DNA from: a virus
IMG/VR virus record: IMGVR_UViG_3300033273_000370
Location: 1-29,436 of that record
Strand: one strand, 5' to 3'
DNA: 29,436 nucleotides
The translations under genes were made by a program, and so were the position numbers. The notes under the pieces were generated by a model. The model saw only the letters and a program-made list of their open reading frames with translations. It was not told where the DNA came from and did no database searches. This document shows, piece by piece, positions 10,401 through 19,700 of this stretch (position 1 is the stretch's first letter; every line of letters starts with the position of its first letter).

Positions 10401-12123
10401 CTGCTGCTATTCCTGTGTTAGAATAAACAGATTTTACATCTGAAATTCCGTAGGAAGTGATTGCCGTGGCAACTCGATTTATTGTAGATACTTGTGTAGA
10501 AATTCCACTTCTGAAGACAAGAACTTCATTTTTAACAAATTTGCCTTTTTGATCATATATCGTTAAAGCAGTTCCAGCACTAACTGGACTTCTTAAAAAT
10601 CCGGTCGCACCACTACTATTTCCTTCGACGTATGCAGGAATTGATAAATCAATAGAACCACTAACCGTGATTTCTGTAAAAGGTTGTATGTCATACATCG
10701 ACATACCCCACTCATTTTCTTGTGGGGTGAATGAATTATAAGATCCAGATTCAAGTCTGAAATCAAATACTCTAGCAAGTCCTATTTCTTTTCCAGGAGC
10801 AGTTTCGGAATTTACTCCAACTCTTTGATCTCTTAAACTGAGAATATATGTATTACCTACTCCAACAGTTGGTGATCTATATACACTGTTTAATTTCAGT
10901 GTTGGACCAGTACTATAAGGAAAAAACTGATTTTCAATAGTTCTTGTTGTCCTTGGTTTTGGTACATCAATAAAAGAAGGACTTATTGTTTCGATTTCAT
11001 ACCCTGTGACGTATGCTTTTCCTGGAGATACTTTACAAATTGCCAAATCTGGACTAGGAGTAGATCCACCAGCAGTAAATTGACCCTCTTCATATAATCC
11101 TTGATTTCCGCGATTATTATTAAGAGAGTTTAGAATAGAAACGTTGAATGGTTTGACGATATAGTGACCACTTTCGTCATATGTTCTTCTTGCTAAAACA
11201 TCTGTAAGATCGTCAAAGAAGACTGCACCGCCACCTTTGGCACTACCCCTCCTACTGGGTGTTTGGAGAACACCATCAATTACAGTTGCTAGTAAAATAA
11301 AATTATCATCATTGAAATCATCCAGAGATTTTTTAAATAAACTTGTGGAGATTTTAAGTCGATCTGCCCCTGGAGAACCATAGTTATTAAATCCTTGAGA
11401 ATTATCATTCAAAGATTCATCAGTATTTGAATTTACAACTTCTTCGGAAACAAAGAGACCAATTCTATAACTAGGAGTATTTGAATATTGATCTAAAATC
11501 AAAGACTCCCTATTTACATTTACAAAAAATCCGCGAATAAAGTAAACTCCACTTTCAATTTGAAATACTGACCCAGTAGCAGTCGAATTTGCTGGTATAG
11601 TATTTGCAAATGGAGTTCCAGCTGCAATAACAGAATTACCTAACAATCCCGAGCTCAAAGGTTGGTTACAGGTTAAAGATTCTCCATCAGTAAATGTTTG
11701 TGTAGTATTATCAGTTCTAGCAGAACCTTGATACGCAATATATAATGTTAAATTTCCCCTTTCCGAATCAGCAGACGGAAGAATGCTATCAACAACTGCA
11801 GTAACACCGGAAATTTGTCCAGTAATAGTTGTTCCAACTAATTGATCAGCATATGCTTCAACAGGAACTCCCTGGAAGGTATTTGCTAGTTGTACACAAT
11901 AATACAACTGCGAATATCCAGTGTTACCAGGAATTACTTTTGCACCTTCTTTGAAAAAGTGCTGCCCAAATTTTTCTACTTGATTCTGAAGAATCGATTG
12001 TAGAGTTGTTAATTCTCTTGCCTGAACAGGATATCCAGGCTTAAAAAGCACCTTGTGATAATCGTTCGTCGCATCAAAATCGTCAAAATATGGTGCTACG
12101 TTAAGGTTCGTCTGCTGTGGCAT
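4459..12123 (-). CDS. DUF4815-type giant virion structural protein (2554 aa)
   Basis: A 2554-aa protein recognisable as a cyanophage DUF4815 structural protein. The N terminus, with YFDDFDATNDYHKVLFKPGY followed by QARELTTLQSILQNQVEKF, is the family signature. Further landmarks: a likely coiled coil near residues 1145-1175 (YQMKDIKKLEDRIRNLEYY); a Thr/Ser/Gly-rich stretch near 1355-1413; VRSRNIEFYAANLKPSTRIY near 1447; a second likely coiled coil near 1670-1693; and YDPLAQSFLVD near 1717, which opens the conserved second half. Two GxGY units (about 1952 and 2000) and one IGEE...SRG module (about 2137-2210) match repeats in the other giant protein. The gene begins 6 nt after gp8 and occupies the place of T4 genes 9-12, so a peripheral baseplate or fibre-network role is likely. 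The family has no proven function that I know of. Confidence 0.88.
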   Translation of the reverse strand: MPQQTNLNVAPYFDDFDATNDYHKVLFKPGYPVQARELTTLQSILQNQVEKFGQHFFKEGAKVIPGNTGYSQLYYCVQLANTFQGVPVEAYADQLVGTTITGQISGVTAVVDSILPSADSERGNLTLYIAYQGSARTDNTTQTFTDGESLTCNQPLSSGLLGNSVIAAGTPFANTIPANSTATGSVFQIESGVYFIRGFFVNVNRESLILDQYSNTPSYRIGLFVSEEVVNSNTDESLNDNSQGFNNYGSPGADRLKISTSLFKKSLDDFNDDNFILLATVIDGVLQTPSRRGSAKGGGAVFFDDLTDVLARRTYDESGHYIVKPFNVSILNSLNNNRGNQGLYEEGQFTAGGSTPSPDLAICKVSPGKAYVTGYEIETISPSFIDVPKPRTTRTIENQFFPYSTGPTLKLNSVYRSPTVGVGNTYILSLRDQRVGVNSETAPGKEIGLARVFDFRLESGSYNSFTPQENEWGMSMYDIQPFTEITVSGSIDLSIPAYVEGNSSGATGFLRSPVSAGTALTIYDQKGKFVKNEVLVFRSGISTQVSTINRVATAITSYGISDVKSVYSNTGIAAGTNGNNVVGINTFSANVIQTPVLTVGVATITASGGGISTVSSTNSLFPGKLRVNNLLEYSDLSVSQDPILARVVGVTTTEVTIAGVTTVPGVVNGGLPTTNFTASDLKIVNTQLDSSSDTTFYTELPNQNIAVVDLTDAELTIRKPFTVDIVNNQLSSTSLLTVTLPEGEIYLSYSNERYSLIRSDGTTEPLAPNNFSFSADGRELQIRGLGADDTGAQLVATVRKSNVKAKRKIKDRVKSLVVDKSINPASGIGSTTLNDGLTYGNYPFGTRVQDSIISLNVPDIIEIHAIYETSDVTLTNTSFGAPEMTLTQLNGPTASTGDLVLGELIVGQTSGAVAVFAEIKDSTTIRYLPKNNFKFVEGETVVFQESSISGGVSSLNTTSFNISSNYTFGSGQRGTIYNHGFITRKTDSDSPRNKIKIYYKAASFDASDDGDIITVESYNDFDYSTEVKAVNGVLNTDIIDLRPRVNNYTVTEGSRSPLEFLGRSFNRAGNSVSNILASNETISLDYAYYQGRIDRLYLHKDGKLQMKFGTPSDDPKRAQPESPANAIELATIEYPPYLHNVQQASIQFLKYKRYQMKDIKKLEDRIRNLEYYTTLSILETNTANQFIPDSNGLNRFKSGFFVDNFTSFSTQDLRLGRNNSIDQSNKVLRPKHSTNVFTLQTGPVVDADPTVDKRNSTIDGTNVRKQNGIISLDYSDVEWISQTFATRTESVTPFLISFWQGTIVLTPSSDTWVDQTRTKAKTIDTIGNYSQIMSEAEEKYGVDPETGFASEVWNSWETNWSGTTTTKTDTRESTTTSSRTFGRGGWINGGSGGPAAWVRQTTTQPIEQDVTDTIESGTKTRSGTQYVVTETFEKVSVGDKVLSTEIVTTVRSRNIEFYAANLKPSTRIYAFFDGKDVTKYCVPKLIEISMSSGTFQVGETVEGRVISTGLGEEGKDTNPRINFRVAQSNHRRGDYNSPTEVYPDNPYVDGGTIPESYSSTSTTLNVDTYSLASQPEGDFFGYIQTGMKLTGKTSGAEAEVTNVRLITDTSSALLGSFFIPDPSNGDNPNFDTGTNVFTLTNDPENDQDSATTVGEEAYPTAGTLETVQEQILSIRNAKIEQKKLFEEELVNRTVDTEITATRNIGQASTSESIVGWYDPLAQSFLVDKKTDPKGVFITKCDVFFRTKDDGNTPVRMQIRTMENGFPTPKYFDLSEVLLYPDSVNTSTDGSVATTFEFAAPVYLEGGKEYAICLISNSTKYSVYISRVGENDILSDAYISNQPTLGSLFKSQNASTWEASQWEDLKFTLYRADFVESGSVDLYSPELSEGNKQIAKLMENPLNVTSKEIRVGLGTTIADNRYVLGNTFFQGTPTNRIAEGDLIGVGASATGTLTVSNPGVGYTPAYGGITFSGVNLVAVSGNGSGATANVTIENGVAVAATINAGGNGYQVGDVVTISATAPDPSSSDSAGLSVGRNARFTLTSIGQTSQLIIGNVQGEFITGAAGTIRFFDSSGTERELNSDNGGDVTIPSNGITEVSDGLHIKVNHVNHGMNFDDNFVKIYNVLPDVKPTKLTAAYSKSSTDPLQVTAGTGSNFSTFEGVGVGLTNTGLLLIGEEIIEYTSTTSSTIGGSISRGAVPKSYPIDTPVYKYEFAGVSLARINKTHDLSDVTVPNPITLDSYHIKLDMSEKFGTIGINDNDDRSDNVGFSKLFLNTTKSGGGDNVRATKNIPFEIIKPSIHNITVEGTSLSAQLRTVTTQSISGNEIPYVNGGFEDVVINSNNYLVSPRAVFSKVNEDRKLDSIEGNKSMQMRLFLGTTNTKLTPQIELDRCSIYAISNRVNSEVTNYATDPRVNTLFNDPSACQYVSKEVTLENPASSIKIIVDAHIPTDADIRAFYAINSDPGFEPIFEPFPGYLNLNIHGEVINEENNDGRPDIFVPNSNKKGYSPSETDFIERTFTVDNLPNFRSYRIKLVMTSTSQVLVPQMKNLRVIALA

Positions 12124-12129
12124 AATTCT

Positions 12130-13683
12130 TTAGAACTGCAAGATAACTTTTATGTCTTCTTTTTGGTTTGACGATCTTGTAATCGAAGGTCTATTATCTA
12201 CGTATATAATATTACCAGAATGCTGTTTTACCTCTGGGGATGCAACACCTGTAGTGAAATCCATTCCAAGATAATATGTACGATTATTTATCGTCGTTTT
12301 GTTATCGTTAAATGTACTGTCAATACTCAGAGTTAATCCTGTAGATGGGGTGATCGCCAATGATCCATTTCCAGTTGGACTTCCAGTAAAATCTCTTAGG
12401 GTATATCCATAAGTTGGGTTAGTAATTCCTATTCCAGCAGTGGAGAATCCAGCAACTGTTCTATCTTGCCAAAGCTTTAGAACTCCAGTATTTTGATCAT
12501 AATTTACAACTCTACCAACTGCTGTAGCACCAGTTCCAACTGTTTGAGTAACAACTGAATCTGCGGTAAAAGTTGCTTCACTATACCCAACTCCAGTTAA
12601 TTTTAAAGCAGTGACCGCACTTGCCTTATCTGCTGTTAAAACAGAACCTCCAGTTGGAGAAAGTGGATTTTCAACAATACCGATTCTTGCAAACTGATTT
12701 CCCGCAATAAAATCAGGATTTTCGTTGTCACTTTCAATTCTTGAATACATCAATACGCTATATGCACCAAGTTCTCTATAAATGTCTGCTCCATGCCCAC
12801 CTTGCGGCGTTATAATAACATCAAAAGTTGGTCTAGTTGTTCCTGCTGGAATTCCAGCAGCTTCAAAATCAAGAGTTCCAAATGTATATCCAGAACCTTG
12901 AGCAGATACAGAAACGTCACTAATTTTAGAGTCTCCATCAATAGTAACAGTGCATTGTGCCCCTGTACCGTCTCCATTAATAGGAACTCCAGTGTATGTC
13001 TGATTTGCTGCTCCTAAATCAGCGCCACGATTAGTTATCGTAACAATTTTAATCGAACCATCTACAGCATTATCTCTAACTAAAGCCGTATCATTACTAG
13101 TTCTCCAGTCTGTGGGAACTGGCATGAAATCTGTAGAGTCAAATTTAATGATGTCTGATGGTTTAATAGTGTAAAGATATTTCCAGATATAACCATCACC
13201 GCTAGTTCCAGCTGCTTTTGGTTCTAAATCGGTAAAAGTTGGTTCATCAAGAGACGGTCTACCAAGAGTATTTTCGGGATTTGTTCCATTCTGCAAGCAA
13301 ATATAAACTCTGTAATCACTATTCAATACATAGAAGTTAGAATTATATAAATTGGTAGAACCAGAGACTGGTGCAGTATTTGAACGACTGTAATCATGGC
13401 GATACATGTCATAAGTCGTTCCAGAAGACCAAATTCTTTTTGGAACTACTTGCCTAACATCAGTAGAATTGATTCTTTTCAAAGCGATCATTGTGTTCCA
13501 ATAATCATTTTCCTCATCAAAATTATCTTTTGGTGCAGGAGGAGTTGTATTCCATGTAGAGGAATAATCTGTCGGATTTGGAAGTCCGACAAACGAATAA
13601 TAAGAATTGCTAGCATTAGCAATTCCCGCAACAAAATTCTTTGCGTTTAATATTCTTACCTGATCAGTTATAATGGCAGCCAT
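12130..13683 (-). CDS. 8: gp8-like baseplate wedge protein with repeat insertion
   Basis: T4 gp8 is a wedge component that binds gp7, gp6 and gp10 at the outer baseplate. Seen here: the C terminus contains HSGNIIYVDNRP against HSGEMIYMENRP in T4, ending EDIKVILQF against EEINILFTF. The middle has GDGYIWKYLYTIKPSD against GDGYVWEYLFEIPPD, and the N-terminal half has VVPKRIWSSGTTYD against VIPRRDWGDTRY. Length is 517 aa against 334 in T4. Two insertions account for this: residues about 212-295, with ITNRGADL and SAQGSGYTFG units, and about 380-420, with a GTGATAVGRVVNYDQNTGVLKL module. The gene lies directly after the gp7-like giant, as in T4, behind an AATAAATA motif in a 36-nt gap. Confidence 0.93.
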   Translation of the reverse strand: MAAIITDQVRILNAKNFVAGIANASNSYYSFVGLPNPTDYSSTWNTTPPAPKDNFDEENDYWNTMIALKRINSTDVRQVVPKRIWSSGTTYDMYRHDYSRSNTAPVSGSTNLYNSNFYVLNSDYRVYICLQNGTNPENTLGRPSLDEPTFTDLEPKAAGTSGDGYIWKYLYTIKPSDIIKFDSTDFMPVPTDWRTSNDTALVRDNAVDGSIKIVTITNRGADLGAANQTYTGVPINGDGTGAQCTVTIDGDSKISDVSVSAQGSGYTFGTLDFEAAGIPAGTTRPTFDVIITPQGGHGADIYRELGAYSVLMYSRIESDNENPDFIAGNQFARIGIVENPLSPTGGSVLTADKASAVTALKLTGVGYSEATFTADSVVTQTVGTGATAVGRVVNYDQNTGVLKLWQDRTVAGFSTAGIGITNPTYGYTLRDFTGSPTGNGSLAITPSTGLTLSIDSTFNDNKTTINNRTYYLGMDFTTGVASPEVKQHSGNIIYVDNRPSITRSSNQKEDIKVILQF

Positions 13684-13703
13684 TTTTGACGGACTTTTTT
13701 ACT

Positions 13704-13711
13704 TATTTATT
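13704..13711 (-). promoter_or_regulatory. Late promoter before gp8 (AATAAATA)
   Basis: The minus strand reads AATAAATA, one base from the T4 late consensus TATAAATA and fitting the NATAAATA pattern of T4-like cyanophages. It ends 20 nt before the gp8 ATG, inside the 36-nt gap after the 4082-aa gene. The longest gap between the large genes coincides with this motif, which supports a promoter. Confidence 0.65.
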
Positions 13712-13719
13712 ACGAAAAA

Positions 13720-16700
13720 TCATGTGAAATTTTTGAACCTAATATATCTGGTTCTATAAACTTTCGATGAAGTTGATATACCAGTTAATCCGTTTGTTCC
13801 TATTCCAGACAAAGTATGCGCTGGATATGTAATTTCTTTGTTTCTAGCATCTAGAATAATCTTACCCCAGGAGTATTCTCCAAGGAATGATCCTGTTGAG
13901 AATCCAGAAACTCCATAAGGATTAATGTCTGTATTCACAGTTACTTTAGTTACATAAGTACTAACTCCAGAGATAACTTGAGTTTCAAGTTCCATTTTAT
14001 TGACGACATATACATTATCAAGAAACTCAGATCCAACTCCAACAACTGTAGAGTTGTCAGTTCCAAGAGCATTTATACTTGTTGATGCTGTTCCTAAACT
14101 CGAATTTCTTACAATAAAGTAATCTCCTGTAGATATTCCACTTAAAGTTACTGCAGATCCAACCAAATTAGTATTTCTCATATCAGAATCGAGAGGAATA
14201 TGAAGATGGAACATCAATCCCGTTGCTCCAACACCAATAGAAGTTGTTCCAAGTCCAACAATTATTCCAGAATCTCCAGAGTATCCAGAATTTTGAATAA
14301 CATTGCAGGATTCTGTTTGTCTTGCTGGAGGACCAATTAAAACCAAAGGTGGATTCGTAGATGTATATCCAGATCCAGGATTAGTAATAGTAATTCCAGT
14401 AACAACTCCGTTAGTAATTGTTGCGGCCGCAGTTGCGGTTGTAGATCCTATACCAACACTTACGTCTGGAGTTGTTGAATAACCAACTCCACCATTATTA
14501 ATAGTGATTGAAGCAATGGTTCCAGCAGCAGAAACTACAGCAGTCGCGGCCGCTCCAGTAACAACTATTGGATTTACTAACGTTACTCCCTTTTGAATAG
14601 TATTCCTAAAGGTAGAATCTACATTTTCATTATTAAGATTAAATAGAGGTCTCACCCTATCAACATAGATTACAGTAGAACCAATACCAACTGAACTAAT
14701 GATATTGGCAACTGGATTAATGACAGGTTCATAAATTTCCCTATCTTTACCAACTTCTTGTCCATTGATGATCTTATCCTGAGTCTGTCTGCACCAGGTT
14801 ATTGGTCTTTCGAAAGTAGTATCAGTAGTGTTTCCTGGTCCAAAATATGGGAGAGTGTCGCACTTATCAACATTTGTGACAGTGCTTATTGTCCTAGTAT
14901 TTTCTTGTTGATATGGTTTTTGTCCAAGATCTGGATTATAATTTAAAGTGACCTCATCTCCATATTTGATAGTTTCAATAACTTCTCTGTCAATAACATC
15001 AAGATCGTCTCCACTTCCCTTATAGAAGCAAATGTTGAGAGTATCTCCAACCTTCAATGCTTCCGAGAAGGTTATTTGAGAACCTCCATTAAATTCATAA
15101 GAATCACCTGGACGTTGAAGTATCTCATTTACGAATACTAAAAGTAACTGATCAAGTTCAATTTTTGATCCTTTTGATTTATTAATGGATATTGGAACAC
15201 CTGCTTTAATTAATGGGAAATCAACTCTAGATCCATCAATATACGAACTAACGTCATCAAACGTTTCAATAACACCCAAAGACCACCCAGTGAATTCATC
15301 ATGAATAACTTTTTCAATTTGAATTTCAAATATATTTGTAGAAGAGAACGAAGAGGTGGTAGGAATTCCAGTTGTTCCTCCAACAGCAACTGTTAATCTA
15401 TCTTCATTACTATAACCATATCCAGTATTTTTGATTTCAAAATCAATGACGCTAGACCCTTGACCAACAACAACATCAATTCTAGCTGCCGTCCCTAATC
15501 CTGTTGTCGCTGAAACATATTCTAAAGGTAAATTGGTATATGAAAGTGGAGAATCGATTACAACGAAAGGTGGATTTGTAGAGGTATATCCGCTTCCGGG
15601 ATTAGTAATAGTGACTCCAGTAATGTGACCACCACTAATCGAAGCAGTTCCAATAGCAACTATGTTAGTTGAAGAAAGACTTGTAGTTCCAACACTAACA
15701 TTTACTGTAGTTTGAATTCCAGATCTGTAACCAGATCCACTATTTCCAATCGAGATTGCTGAAATAGTTCCAGCAGCAGAAACAGTTGCAGTTCCGCCTG
15801 CAGCAACTAAAGGTTGATATCCAAATCCTGCTGTAGATCCAACAGAAACAATCATTCCTCCTCTTGGGAAAGTAGAAACTCCAACATCTTGAGACATTGA
15901 CTCTACGAAAGCAGATTGAGTTGTTCTACCTGTACCAACAAAAGAAATTGAAGTTATGCCAGTGTTTTCTGATAAAGTGAAATTGTTTCCTCCACCAGTA
16001 ATTTGGAATATATCATTAATTAATACAATTGCACCTTCATTATTAATTCCAGTAATATCACTTCCATCAGATTTTAAAGTAAATTCATTTTGAATTCCAT
16101 TGAATTGATCTGAAATATCATCAAAGATATAATTTTTGTAATAAGTCTCATTAGTAGTGTTTGGTTGAGCTGTTCTAAGAAAACTTCTTCCCTGGAAACT
16201 AGAACTAGTTGTTATTCCAACATAATCTCTTTGATCTGGGGGATTTGTTATAGTTCCAATAGGGGTGTTTCCATATGGTGCTTCAACAAAATTCAAAGTA
16301 TTACCAACAATATTGTAATTTCCAACAACTTTTGTTACCAAATCTCCAGTTGAAAGACCAGTTTGAATATTTGTTCCCATCCACCCTCTGCGAACTGAAA
16401 GTCTATTGGTACTTCCAATACCAACGCCTTCAATTTTCATTATTTCATTGCCAACTTTAAGTAAGTCTCCGCCAAAGATAGAATTTATGTTAGTCAGATC
16501 GATAGTATTATCTGTGCTTACTACTTCATCATCTAATGTTGTTGTAGTTGCAGTAGAAACGATAGGAGACTGAATAAGATTATCAATAGCGACTAATACT
16601 TTTTGATTCTTATTCGTCGCAGTAAACGTATGGGCAGATCCAACACCACCAGAACCAATTGAAGTTATGTCAAGAACTTCCGGAACAGACTTCAAAGACG

Positions 16701-19700
16701 CTTCTGCACTTCTAGCAAGTTTAATAGTATTATCATTAACCTTGATTGCAAACACTCCAGTTGAAGGGAGTAAATCTGTTGTAACTCCCGTAGCAGTGAA
16801 TGTAGTCTGAGCAATGCCAATTGATTGCGTAATGCCAATACCTGGACAAGCATATTCAATTTGTTCGCCAGTTACGTAGAAATGGTTTGGAATCGTAATA
16901 CTGTTAGAAGATGTATTAATACCACTTCCAACAAAAGTTCTTTCAAAAATATTGTCATTTTTATGAGTCAAATTAAATGATCTTTTGATATCTCTGTCAG
17001 TTCCTGTATATTCACCATATCCAGTTTCTATCGTTCCATTATTAAAACTAATAACATCTTTTGTATCATCCTCGATTCTAAGAGCGTTAGTATACACATG
17101 AACTGTGGCATCAATTCCCGATATGGGCGTAAAGAGAACTTGAGTGGTTGCAGCAAGTCCAACCGAATCGACAATTACTCTAGATCCAAAAGTACCAAGT
17201 CCTGAATGAGTTTGAATATTTGCAAATTCAGTATCAAATGTTTCGGAAGAAGATTCTCCTTCAATATGATCATCAACAACAAAATATTCTAAAAATTCAT
17301 AACGATTATTTGTAGTATCATGAACTTGAATCATGAAATATCCTGCATCATATCTGTCTTGGGCAATAGATACGTGGCTTGGATATTCCGCAATAATATT
17401 TTCCGTTGGAGAACCAGATGACGCTATATTTGTAGTTGTTGACTGTAATCTAGCATGTTTCATATCCAAGGTTGAAATGCCAGAAGATACTGAAGATAAT
17501 CCAACAACCATAGTATTAACTACAGCAGTTGTTCCTATCCCTACAGAAGGGTTAAAATCAACTTTAATGTTTGATCCATCAAGATACGCAGTATATGTTC
17601 CAAATCCAGTTGCACTAATTCCTCCAGGAGAAGTAGTTAATTTGCCATACTCAAGAATAGAAACATCAGTTCCATCATGAACAATGTTTAATTCCTGTGC
17701 TTCAAATTCATTTGTATTGAATGTCGCAGTACTTCCAAAAGATGGATTACTAACGTCTGGAGTTATTTCGACGAGAACCTTCAAAGAGTGATATGTATCT
17801 CCAATACTAACAATGGTTGCAGAGGAACTAGAGTTAACAATAGCACTGTCTGAGTCAATTAATACTCCTCCTATAGAAGTAGATCCTGTACTGAGATAAT
17901 TATCATTCAAATTATAAGAAATTGCTGTAATATCATAATCATTTACAGACGAATTAGTTGGGAAGAACAACAATTGACCTTCTGTGCCAGATATTGAAAA
18001 ATCAAAAGAACCTTGATCATATGTAGTTTCCAATCTTGCGTATTGATTAATATATCCAAAAGATCCATCATGGATAAGATCTACAATCAATCCTTGTCTT
18101 TCTTGAGTAAATCTCTTATCCTTTAAGTAAGTAAAATATTTTCTAAATCTAAAATCATCAAGACTGAAAGTATTAAGTATACTAAAAGCAGTTGCTCTAG
18201 GATTACTGTTAAATTGTGAACTTATGTCATCAATGGAAAGAACTCTATTTCCAAATGACTCAGCATAATCAGTTAAAATCTTATTATTGAGAATAATTTC
18301 ATCAGAGAGAATTGTACCATCTGGAAGATTTAAATTGTTTTCTGTGGCAATATCAAAATCGAATACGCAATTTGTGTCCATTACACCGTACAGATCACTT
18401 ACAATAGTAACATCAGTCAATTCTGTAGAAACACCAACTCTTAATGGTTGATCTAAATTGGTCGATTCGACTTGAAGGTCGCTAAATTTTCTATATCCAA
18501 GTGTATGATTTACAGAAGATACTGCATCTTTCCAAGTATCAAATGGAACTGTACTTCTTAAGGAATAAGAGAAATTCTGATAGTAGAAATTATCTTGTAA
18601 TCTTTGCAGGTTATCATTTAAATAACCAGATCCAGTTTGATTGCCGCTGAATATTTGGGAAGAAACGTCAGTTTCAAAATAAGACTCATATGATGTTACT
18701 TTTGAGGCAACTCCAGAAAGTTCTGAAGTAAGTCCTTTTATAACTTCTCCAGAAGCAAAATCATCAGAAGAAAGAACTCTAAGAGTTTTTGTTGTCCTAT
18801 CCCAACTTTGAACAATACCTTCTTTTCCATTAGTTGTAACTTTTTCTCCATCAAGATAGTCTCCTGTGGATAGTTCTACTGAAAAAGTTGGAAAATGTTT
18901 TTGTGCTATTATTTGCCCAGATGAGTTAATTGGGTCAAACACTCCTGGAATTTCTCCCCCATTCAATTCATTGCTTAAATTATATGCAACAGAACCAATT
19001 CCTCCAATGTTAGGAGTTACCGCATTAAGAGTGAATAATTTATATCCATAGTCTTTTGAATTATAACCCTTGATGGTAGTACCAACACCAACAGTGCTAA
19101 TATTCTCAATCATCACCTGATCACCAACTTCAAATGGGAATGAAGTACTAAACCCAATTGACATGGTTACAGTCACATCTTTAGTAACCGTATTAAATCC
19201 AACTGTACTGATTCCAACTCCGTTTGTATTTTTTATTGGCAATATTGTTGGAGTAGAATTATTAATTCCTCTAGTATTGCTTAAAATAGTTACAGAAGAA
19301 TCTCCTAATGAGTATTCCGCCGAAATATCAGTAATTTGAAGTCCAGTTTTACCATCAAAGAAAAGTAATTCTGGTGCCGAAGAGTATCCTCTTCCTCCAG
19401 AAACTATATCAATATTTTCAATTTTAGCAAAAGAATCTACATTAATAATTTGTGGAAGAGATGCACTTGGTTTTAGTGTTTTATCCGTTGGGAAGTCATA
19501 TCCAATGTCGTTGACTTTTATTTTTTCGATAACTCCAATGTCTTCACTGACAGATACTAAATCTCCTCCTACCCCTTCAATTGAATTGATAGATGTGATT
19601 GAGGGTAATGTAGTGTAGTTCTTACCAGAACTAGTAACTTCTACCGCAGATATTGAACCACTTGCATGAGTACAATCAGTTGTGTAAGTTATACTAGAAG

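Noticed and set aside
14423-14553. Two GCGGCCGC palindromes within 131 bases of AT-rich DNA
   Set aside because: Both fall in Ala-rich linkers (TAAAT-type and AAATAVV-type) next to GxGY units, and coding for Ala runs explains them. No sign of a regulatory or insertion role.
17333-17680. Plus-strand open frame of 115 codons inside the giant gene
   Set aside because: It lies wholly opposite a continuous minus-strand gene with clear protein repeats. Its composition (many Pro, Val, Ile) is what the antisense of Gly/Thr/Asn-rich repeats gives. No Shine-Dalgarno sequence or family match.
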